A DNA stretch of 64,000 nt from Siccirubricoccus sp. G192 (lineage in GTDB: Bacteria; Pseudomonadota; Alphaproteobacteria; Acetobacterales; Acetobacteraceae), in contig NZ_JAHREN010000001.1 in the NCBI RefSeq assembly GCF_019084075.1, forward strand, positions 1,585,501-1,649,500, given 5' to 3'. Both the position numbers and the translations under genes were made by a program. Below, one piece after another: positions 55,471-62,125 of this stretch; position 1 is the stretch's first letter; every line of letters begins with the position of its first letter. Under the pieces are notes generated by a model. That model ran no database searches. It was not told the DNA's origin and was given only the letters and a program-made list of their open reading frames with translations.

Positions 55471-55794
55471 TCAATTTTTTTGCCGAATTCTATACTTTGA
55501 TTGACCTATTAGTATTTCCCCATCCTCGTTGGGCGCTGATATAAGATCAGCGCCCTCGTCATGAGTCTGCTTTTTTGATAGCTGTATTTCGTGGAAATGT
55601 TTCCCTTTTTCCGTGAGGGGAATGATCTTAAGAGCCACACTCACGAACGTGTCGCCTCGCTCTTTGCTCGACCGCTCGGAGAAATGGGCTTCGAGATGGT
55701 CGGATAGGCTCTGGGGCGACTGAAGGAAAGCGGGAAGGCGTGTGGCGTCCACTGCAAGCTCCGTCGGGCCAATCCTGCCCAGGCTATCGGTCAT
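55471..55794 (-). pseudogene. N-terminal nuclease-like part of the AIPR gene, split off by frameshift
   Basis: From ATG 55794 (MTDSLGRIGPTEL), 107 residues end in ILIGQSKYRIRQK. Asp in GADLISA and Glu-x-Ile-x-Gln-Ser-Lys fit a restriction-endonuclease-like D-ExK site, as in the N-terminus of AIPR proteins. The stop comes from a run of seven T (55475-55481); with six, translation passes through IEFDSIISKFQSYERKK and, after the second run, into the main part. The repaired gene is 54017-55794, about 592 residues. Confidence 0.65.
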
Positions 55795-55800
55795 CCCCGA

Positions 55801-55823
55801 AAGGGGCAACTAAGTTGCCCCTT
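55801..55823. promoter_or_regulatory. Perfect hairpin just upstream of the AIPR start
   Basis: AAGGGGCAAC-TAA-GTTGCCCCTT has ten-base-pair arms and a three-base loop, seven bases before ATG 55794. No other ribosome site is clear, so it may control translation, or be a terminator at the edge of the insertion. Confidence 0.55.
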
Positions 55824-55956
55824 GAAACCACGCCTGCACATGAGGCCATTGCCGAACGTGGTTCAGAGCTTCTGAATCGCCGATCTGCCTGGCCCCGCAG
55901 TCGAGCGCTACCCATCCACCGTTGCTAACAGCCTTACGAGAGCCCAAATCGGGGCC

Positions 55957-56532
55957 ATGTCTTCCGAACAACGCGACCCGGGCCGTGACCCCCTGGGGTG
56001 GCACGGCACCACCATCCTCTGCGTCCGCAAGGGCGCCCAAGTCGCCATGGCCGGCGACGGCCAGGTCTCGCTCGGCCAGACGGTTGTGAAGGGCAATGCC
56101 CGCAAGGTCCGGCGCATCGCGCAGGGCAAGGTGCTGGCGGGCTTCGCCGGCGCCACGGCCGATGCCTTCACCCTGCTGGAACGGCTGGAAGCCAAGCTGG
56201 AACGCTTCCCGGACCAGTTGGAGCGCGCCTGCGTCGAACTCGCCAAGGACTGGCGCACCGACCGCTACCTGCGCCGGCTGGAGGCGCTGCTGGCGGTGGC
56301 CGATGCGAAGCGGTCCCTGCTGCTGACCGGCCAGGGCGATGTGCTGGAGCCGGAGGATGCCATCATCGGCATCGGTTCGGGGGGCAATTACGCGCTGGCC
56401 GCGGCGCGGGCGCTGGTCGACGTGCCGGACATCACGGCCGAGGAGGTCTGCCGCCGCGCCATGAAGATCGCCGGCGACATCTGCGTCTATACCAATGGCA
56501 ACGTCACCCTCGAAGTGCTGGAAGCGGCCTGA
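55957..56532 (+). CDS. hslV: ATP-dependent protease HslVU peptidase subunit
   Basis: 191 residues. The catalytic Thr follows a 17-residue propeptide (..[14 protein letters not shown]), and [26 protein letters not shown] and [15 protein letters not shown] are standard. It forms a double hexamer capped by HslU. Three bases separate it from hslU. The promoter region now abuts the inserted AIPR gene. The 133 bases before it hold no recognisable gene. Confidence 0.96.
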   Translation: MSSEQRDPGRDPLGWHGTTILCVRKGAQVAMAGDGQVSLGQTVVKGNARKVRRIAQGKVLAGFAGATADAFTLLERLEAKLERFPDQLERACVELAKDWRTDRYLRRLEALLAVADAKRSLLLTGQGDVLEPEDAIIGIGSGGNYALAAARALVDVPDITAEEVCRRAMKIAGDICVYTNGNVTLEVLEAA

Positions 56533-56535
56533 ACG

Positions 56536-57867
56536 ATGCCCATCGAAGCCGTGAACCTGAGCCCGCGCGAGATCGTCTCGGAGCTCGACCGCTACATCGT
56601 CGGCCAGAACGACGCCAAGCGCGCCGTGGCCATTGCGTTGCGCAACCGCTGGCGCCGGCAGCAACTGCCGGAGGGCATCCGCGAGGAGGTGGTGCCGAAG
56701 AACATCCTGATGATCGGCCCCACCGGCTGCGGCAAGACCGAGATCGCCCGCCGCCTGGCGCGGCTCGCCAACGCCCCCTTCCTGAAGGTGGAGGCCACCA
56801 AATTCACCGAGGTTGGCTATGTCGGCCGCGACGTGGAAAGCATCCTGCGGGATCTGGTCGAGGTCTCCATCACCCAGATGCGGGAGCAGGCCCGCAAGGA
56901 CGTCCAGGCCAAGGCCGAGCTTGCCGCCGAGGAAAGGCTGGTGACGGCGCTGGTGGGCGAGGGCGCCAGCGGCGAGACGCGGATGAAATTCCGCCGCATG
57001 CTGCGCGAGGGCCAGATCGAGGACCGCGAGGTCGAGGTGCAGATCGCCGATGCCGGCGGCGGCATGCCGATCGGCATGATCGACCTGCCCGGCGCCCAGG
57101 GCCTGCAGATGCAGAACATGCAGGACATGCTGGGCAAGATGTTCGGCGGCGGCCGCACCAAGCCGCGCAAGATGACCGTGGCCGATGCCCGCGTGGCGCT
57201 GGTCCGCGACGAGGCGGACAAGCTGCTGGACCAGGACGCGCTGACCCGCGACGCGGTGGCCAATGCCGAGAACAACGGCATCGTCTTCCTCGACGAGATC
57301 GACAAGATCGCCCGCAGCACCGGCGAGGGCGGCTTCCGTGGCGGCGACGTGAGCCGCGAGGGCGTGCAGCGCGACCTGCTGCCGCTGATCGAGGGCACCA
57401 CCGTCACCACCAAGCACGGGCCGGTGAAGACCGACCATATCCTGTTCATCGCCTCCGGCGCCTTCCACCTCTCCAAGCCCTCCGACCTGCTGCCGGAATT
57501 GCAGGGGCGGTTGCCGATCCGGGTCGAGCTTGCGGCGCTCACGCGCGAGGATTTCCGCCGCATCCTGACCGAGCCCGAGCATTCGCTCATCAAGCAATAC
57601 GTGGCGCTGCTGGGCACCGAGGGGCTGACGCTCGACATCACCGGGGATGCCGTGGACGCGGTGGCCGACCTCGCCGCCGACATCAATGCCCGGATCGAGA
57701 ATATCGGCGCCCGCCGCCTGGCCACGGTGCTGGAACGGCTGCTGGAGGAGATCTCCTTCAGCGCCAGCGACCGCGGCGGCGAGGCGGTGCGAGTGGACGC
57801 GGCCTATGTGCAGGAGAAGGTGGCGCCGCTGGCCAGCAGCGCCGATCTCAGCCGCTACATCCTGTAG
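56536..57867 (+). CDS. hslU: ATP-dependent protease HslVU ATPase subunit
   Basis: 443 residues, an AAA+ unfoldase. Walker A is [15 protein letters not shown] near residue 57, Walker [14 protein letters not shown] near 250, sensor region [25 protein letters not shown] near 310 (adjacent motifs), and the C-terminal SADLSRYIL inserts into HslV. The intermediate domain ([16 protein letters not shown] onward) is present. It is co-transcribed with hslV. Confidence 0.97.
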   Translation: MPIEAVNLSPREIVSELDRYIVGQNDAKRAVAIALRNRWRRQQLPEGIREEVVPKNILMIGPTGCGKTEIARRLARLANAPFLKVEATKFTEVGYVGRDVESILRDLVEVSITQMREQARKDVQAKAELAAEERLVTALVGEGASGETRMKFRRMLREGQIEDREVEVQIADAGGGMPIGMIDLPGAQGLQMQNMQDMLGKMFGGGRTKPRKMTVADARVALVRDEADKLLDQDALTRDAVANAENNGIVFLDEIDKIARSTGEGGFRGGDVSREGVQRDLLPLIEGTTVTTKHGPVKTDHILFIASGAFHLSKPSDLLPELQGRLPIRVELAALTREDFRRILTEPEHSLIKQYVALLGTEGLTLDITGDAVDAVADLAADINARIENIGARRLATVLERLLEEISFSASDRGGEAVRVDAAYVQEKVAPLASSADLSRYIL

Positions 57868-57872
57868 GGCGC

Positions 57873-57917
57873 GTTATAACTTCCGTATGGACGGGACCGG
57901 GGCCAGGGCGTTATAAC
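57873..57917 (+). promoter_or_regulatory. Twin GTTATAAC boxes upstream of the toxin-antitoxin operon
   Basis: The palindrome GTTATAAC occurs at 57873-57880 and 57910-57917, each within a longer direct repeat GCGTTATAACT.CCGT, 37 bases centre to centre, ahead of the antitoxin ATG (57944). This is the layout of an autoregulatory operator; binding is inferred. Confidence 0.6.
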
Positions 57918-57943
57918 TCCCGTGGAAACGGAGGGCTCTGGCC

Positions 57944-58171
57944 ATGGCGACCTTGAAACTGCGGGCAATAGGCAATTCGGTGGGCCTGGTGCTGCCGAAG
58001 GAATTGCTGGCCCGGCTGAACCTGGCGGAGGGTGACAGCCTGCATGTGGTGGAGCAGCCGCATGGCAGCCTGTTGCTGACCACCCTCGATCCGGAGGTCG
58101 AGGAGCAGGTTCGGCTCGGCCGCGAGTTGATGAAGGAATACCGGGAGACCTTCCGCGCGCTGGCCAAATGA
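57944..58171 (+). CDS. AbrB/MazE-family antitoxin
   Basis: 75 residues. A swapped-hairpin DNA-binding domain fills the first 48 residues (LKLRAIGNSVGLVLPKELLARL, LAEGDSLHVVEQ), followed by an acidic-then-basic helix that probably covers the toxin. GGAGGG precedes the ATG. It overlaps the Doc toxin gene by four bases (ATGA). It likely represses its own operon through the GTTATAAC boxes. Confidence 0.85.
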   Translation: MATLKLRAIGNSVGLVLPKELLARLNLAEGDSLHVVEQPHGSLLLTTLDPEVEEQVRLGRELMKEYRETFRALAK

Positions 58172-58563
58172 GCGCCGAGCCGAGGTGGCTGTCGAAGCAG
58201 GCCCTCCTGTTCCTGCACGCCGAAAGCCTCGCGGCTTTCGGCGGGGCGGCCGGTCTCCGCGATGAGGGCTTGCTGGAAAGCGCGCTGGCCCGCCCGCTGA
58301 ACCTCTTCGCCTATGAGGGCGTCACCGATATCGGCCGGCTGGCTGCCTCCTACGCGGCAGGCATCGCCCGCAACCACCCTTTCGTGGATGGCAACAAGCG
58401 GGCGGCCTTTGCCGCGGCCGGCGTGTTCCTGAAACTGAACGGGTTCGACCTGACTGCCGACCAAGCCGTGGCGACCGCTGCCATGCTCGACCTCGCCGCC
58501 GGCGACCTGCCCGAAGATGGTTTCGCCGCCTGGCTGCGCGACAACCTGCGCCCGCGCGGCTGA
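58168..58563 (+). CDS. doc: Doc/Fic-family toxin (death on curing)
   Basis: 131 residues. The Fic-type active site HPFVDGNKRAAF near residue 68 is the Doc form, which phosphorylates and inactivates EF-Tu. LRDEGLLESALARPLN near residue 33 is also typical. Partnered here with an AbrB/MazE-type antitoxin, not the classic Phd. The operon lies just after hslU. Confidence 0.9.
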   Translation: MSAEPRWLSKQALLFLHAESLAAFGGAAGLRDEGLLESALARPLNLFAYEGVTDIGRLAASYAAGIARNHPFVDGNKRAAFAAAGVFLKLNGFDLTADQAVATAAMLDLAAGDLPEDGFAAWLRDNLRPRG

Positions 58564-58619
58564 ATCGAACATCCGGCCGGGTTCCGGCGTTGCCGCTGCA
58601 CCGCCCAGAAGGACCGAGC

Positions 58620-59423
58620 ATGACCGAACCCGCCCAGCTTCCCGTGCCCGCCGGCCTGCCGCACGACGCCCGCGAGGAGCTTGCCGCCGCCACCGCGATC
58701 CTGGAAGGCGTCTCGTTGCCGGTGCGCCTCGCCAGCCTGGTCGGCAGTTCGGTGGAGGCGCTGAAGCGCCGCCTGCCCGGCCCGGCGCAGCGCCTGATCG
58801 AGGATGCCGTGCGCCGCGCCCTGGAGGCCGCCCTGGCCGCGGCGCTGCGCAGCGAGCCCGGCCGCAACCCCACGCCGCTGCCGCAGGCCTGGCTGCATCG
58901 CGGGCTGCTGGCGGCCTCGGGCATGGCCGGCGGCGCCTTCGGCCTGCCGGGGACGCTGCTGGAATTGCCGGTCTCCACCAGCCTGCTGCTACGCCAGATC
59001 GCCGCCGCCGCCGCCGAGCAGGGCGAGGACCTGGCCGACCCCGCGACGGCCGCGGAATGCCTGAAGGTCTTCGCCCTGGGCGGCCGCGAGCCCACGGACG
59101 ATGCCAGCGAATCCGGCTATTTCGCCATGCGCCTGGCCCTGACGGAAGCCCTGAAGGGCACGGTGGGCCGCAGCCTCGGCCATTTGCTGCCGGGCTTCAT
59201 CGGCACCATCGCCGCCCGCTTCGGCGGGCCGGTCTCGCTGAAGCTCTCGGCCCAGGCGGCGCCGGTGGTGGGCGCCGCGGCGGGGGCGGCGGTGAACCTG
59301 GCCTTCCTGGAGCATTTCCGCACCATCGCGGTGGCGCATTTCACGGTGCGGCGGCTGGAGCGGCGGCACGGCGCGGCGCTGGTCCGCGCCAGCTACGAGG
59401 CGCTGCGGCCGCAGCCGGGCTGA
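58620..59423 (+). CDS. EcsC-family protein
   Basis: 267 residues. RLIEDAVRRALEAAL, GLPGTLLELPVSTSLLLRQIA and CLKVFALGG match EcsC, and the C-terminal FLEHFRTIAVAHFTVRRLE is well kept. Hydrophobic central segments suggest membrane association; the family function is unclear. Start chosen at ATG 58620. The stop-adjacent repeat array begins one base after its TGA. Confidence 0.85.
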   Translation: MTEPAQLPVPAGLPHDAREELAAATAILEGVSLPVRLASLVGSSVEALKRRLPGPAQRLIEDAVRRALEAALAAALRSEPGRNPTPLPQAWLHRGLLAASGMAGGAFGLPGTLLELPVSTSLLLRQIAAAAAEQGEDLADPATAAECLKVFALGGREPTDDASESGYFAMRLALTEALKGTVGRSLGHLLPGFIGTIAARFGGPVSLKLSAQAAPVVGAAAGAAVNLAFLEHFRTIAVAHFTVRRLERRHGAALVRASYEALRPQPG

Positions 59424-59540
59424 GGGCGGCCCGATGACCGGAGGGCCGCAGGGCCCAGAGGCCTGAATCGGGCTGCAGAGACGACCCGATGACCGGAGGG
59501 CCGCAGGGCCCGGAGGCCTGAATCGGGCCGCAGATACAAG
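59424..59540 (+). repeat. Stop-adjacent repeat family, two copies in tandem
   Basis: Directly after the EcsC stop (59421-59423). The CCCGAT blocks begin at 59430 and 59485, a period of 55 bases. Outer stem GCGGCCCGAT/ATCGGGCTGC and inner stem GGGCC-GCAG-GGCCC differ in sequence from the array at 19449 but keep pairing. Confidence 0.85.
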
Positions 59541-59565
59541 GCGGCCCCCGCCCGCGGCACCGGCT

Positions 59566-60366
59566 TCAGCCGATCTGCACGATCCGCCCGCCATCCACCG
59601 GCAGGGCGACGCCGGTGATGAAGCCGGCCTCGTCGCTGGCCAGGAAGAGCGCCGCATTGGCTACGTCCCAGGCGGTGCCCTGCTTGCGGCGCAGCGGCAC
59701 CTTGGCGTCGCGCTCCGCCGCCACCTCGGCGCGGCTCCGCCCGGTGGTGCGGGCGCGGGTATCCACCGCCATGGGGGTATCCATCAGCCCGGGCAGGATG
59801 GTGTTGCAGCGGATGCCGTATTCGGCGTTCTGGATCGCCACCTGCTCGGTATAGGCGATCATCGCTGCCTTGGTGGCCTTGTAGGTGACGTAAGGGTAGC
59901 TCTCCACCGCCGCCGCCGAGGAGATGGACAGGACCACGCCGGAACGCTGCTGCCGCATGACCGGCAGCGCGTGCTTCACGGCCATGACGAAGCCGCGCAG
60001 GTTGAGGGCGGTGATGCGGTCGAAGGCTTCCTCGGTGATCTCGGTGGGCGAGGCATCGCCGCCGGCCAGCGACACGCCCACATTGTAGTGCAGCACGTCG
60101 ATCCGGCCCCAGAGCCGCATCGCCTCCTGCATGGTGGCGGCGAGCGTGGCCTCCCGCGTCACATCCGCCTGGAAGGCGGCGGCTTCCCCGCCGGCCTCGC
60201 GGATCATCGCCGCCGTCTGCCCGGCCGAGCCGAGGTCGCGGTCCACGCAGAGCAGCTTCGCGCCTTCCTCCGCGAAGCGCAGCGCGGTGGCGCGGCCATT
60301 GCCGAGCCCCTCGCCGGGGCCCTGCCCGGCGCCGATGATGATGGCGATCCTGTCCTTCAGGCGCAT
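59566..60366 (-). CDS. Short-chain dehydrogenase/reductase
   Basis: 266 residues. Cofactor motif GAGQGPGEGLGNG near residue 12, Asp in CVDRDLG near 42 (NAD preference), HYNVGVSLAGG near 92, and catalytic Ser in SISSAAAVESYP with YVTYKATKAA near 158. The PG motif LPGLMDTPM and the end ALPVDGGRIVQIG are typical. The substrate is unknown. It converges on EcsC across the repeat array. Confidence 0.88.
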   Translation of the reverse strand: MRLKDRIAIIIGAGQGPGEGLGNGRATALRFAEEGAKLLCVDRDLGSAGQTAAMIREAGGEAAAFQADVTREATLAATMQEAMRLWGRIDVLHYNVGVSLAGGDASPTEITEEAFDRITALNLRGFVMAVKHALPVMRQQRSGVVLSISSAAAVESYPYVTYKATKAAMIAYTEQVAIQNAEYGIRCNTILPGLMDTPMAVDTRARTTGRSRAEVAAERDAKVPLRRKQGTAWDVANAALFLASDEAGFITGVALPVDGGRIVQIG

Positions 60367-60445
60367 GCCGCGTCTTCCCTCCCGATGCCGCGGGCACCAG
60401 GGTGCGCGGCGGCGGCGGGCTTGGCCAGGGGGTATCCGCCCCGGG

Positions 60446-60724
60446 TCAGAATTCCCGCGGCGGGCGGGGGCGGCGGGGCGGGCGGGGGCCGGTGCCGAAC
60501 TGCTCCTGCGGCGGGCCGCGGCGCTCGCGCGGCGGCGGCGGCGGGGCGGCCAGCTCCGCCTCCAGCTCCTTGATCTTGCCGTTGATCGAGGTGCGGAGAT
60601 CGGCCGAGGTATGCGGCTTGAGGGAGCGCAGCGTCTCCTTCAGCTCGGCGAGCAGGCGCACCTTCTCCTCGCGGGTCCGCTTGAGCGGGCGGTTATCGGA
60701 GAACTGGCCGTCATAGGAGCGCAT
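60446..60724 (-). CDS. Small charged protein with Pro/Arg-rich tail
   Basis: 92 residues from ATG 60724 ([11 protein letters not shown]), with GGAAGAAG upstream. The middle is a predicted coiled coil ([30 protein letters not shown]) and the end is Pro/Arg-rich ([22 protein letters not shown]). I do not recognise a family. It is 114 bases downstream of sucB, on the same strand. Confidence 0.55.
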   Translation of the reverse strand: MRSYDGQFSDNRPLKRTREEKVRLLAELKETLRSLKPHTSADLRTSINGKIKELEAELAAPPPPPRERRGPPQEQFGTGPRPPRRPRPPREF

Positions 60725-60838
60725 GGACTTCTTCCGCTGCAACGTAGGGTAGCGCGATTGTAGCACGCACCCGCCGGCAAGTCAGGCTTCGGGATCGACC
60801 CACCACGCAGCGGGCCGATCCATCGAAGGCCCGGCGAC

Positions 60839-62093
60839 TCAGATGTCCAGCATCAGCCGGCGCGGGTCCTCCACGCCTTCCTTCACCCGGACCAGGAAGC
60901 TGACGGCTTCCTTGCCGTCCACGATCCGGTGGTCGTAGCTCAACGCCAGGTACATCATCGGGCGGATCTCGATCTTGCCACCCACCACCATCGCCCGGTC
61001 CTGGATCTTGTGCATGCCGAGGATGCCGGATTGCGGCGGGTTCAGGATCGGCGTCGACATCAGCGAGCCGTAGATGCCGCCATTGGTGATGGTGAAGCTG
61101 CCGCCGGTGAGTTCCTCCAGCTTGATCTGGCCGTCGCGGGCGCGCTTGCCGAAGGAGCCGATGGCCTTCTCGATCTCGGCGAAGCCCATCGCCTCGGCAT
61201 GGCGCAGCACCGGCACCAGCAGCCCGTTCGGGCCGCCGACCGCGATGCCCATATGGACGAAGTTCTTGTAGACCACCTCGTCGCCGTCGATCTCGGCATT
61301 GACCGCCGGGAACTCGCGCAACGCCGCGACACAGGCCTTCACGAAGAAGGACATGAAGCCGAGCCTGACGCCGTGCTTCTTCTCGAAGGCATCGCGGTAT
61401 TCGGTGCGCAGCGCCATGGCCGCGCCCATGTCCACCTCGTTGAAGGTGGTGAGCATGGCGGCGGTGTTCTGCGCCTCCTTCAGCCGGATCGCGATGGTGC
61501 GGCGGAGCCGGGTCATCTTCACCCGCTCCTCGCCCGCCTCGGCGGCACGCGGGGCCTTCGCCACGGGGGCGGCGGGTGCGGGGCGGGCCAGGAAGTCCAG
61601 CACGTCGCCCTTGCTGATGCGGCCATCCTTGGCGGTGCCGGTGCCGATCTGCCCGGCGGTCACCTGGTTCTCCGCCATCAGCCTGGCGGCGGCGGGGAGG
61701 GGGGGCATGGGTGCCGGGGACGGAGACCGGCCCATGCGGCTCGCGCGGCGGCTCCACCCGGGGCTGCGCCGGGCCGGCGGCAGGCTTCGCGGCGGCCGGC
61801 TGCGGCGGGGGCGCGGCGGCGGGCTTGGCAGCGGGCTTCTGGGCCGTCCCGGCCGCGGCCGCGCCGATCACGCCGAGCAGGGCGCCGGGCGCCACCTCGG
61901 CGCCCTCATCGGCGGAGATGCTCTCGATCACGCCGGCGGAGGGGGCATTCACCTCCACCGTCACTTTGTCGGTCTCGAGCTCCACCAGCGGCTCATCCGC
62001 CGCCACGGCCTCGCCGGCCTTCTTCAGCCAGCGCGCCACGGTGGCGCTGCTCACGCTTTCGCCCAGGGTGGGCACCAGGATATCGGTCGCCAT
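60839..62093 (-). pseudogene. sucB: Dihydrolipoyl succinyltransferase (E2 of 2-oxoglutarate dehydrogenase), frameshifted as read
   Basis: A lipoyl domain ([14 protein letters not shown], lipoyl-Lys near residue 43), a peripheral-subunit-binding domain ([22 protein letters not shown]) and the catalytic domain with [13 protein letters not shown]. After GTHAP a run of seven G at 61699-61705 (plus strand) shifts the frame; six give [13 protein letters not shown] and a protein of about 417 residues. It is part of an essential respiratory complex and directly follows sucA, so a consensus error is likely. Confidence 0.92.
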
Positions 62094-62125
62094 CGTCCTA
62101 TTCGCCTTCTCGCGGATCGCCGGGG

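Noticed and set aside
53990..55823. Transposon or integrated phage
   Set aside because: No transposase, integrase, terminal inverted repeats or tRNA target is visible; only the AIPR gene is present.
55823..55956. Gene remnant between the AIPR gene and hslV
   Set aside because: Short open frames exist on both strands, but none continues beyond the spacer or matches a family I know.
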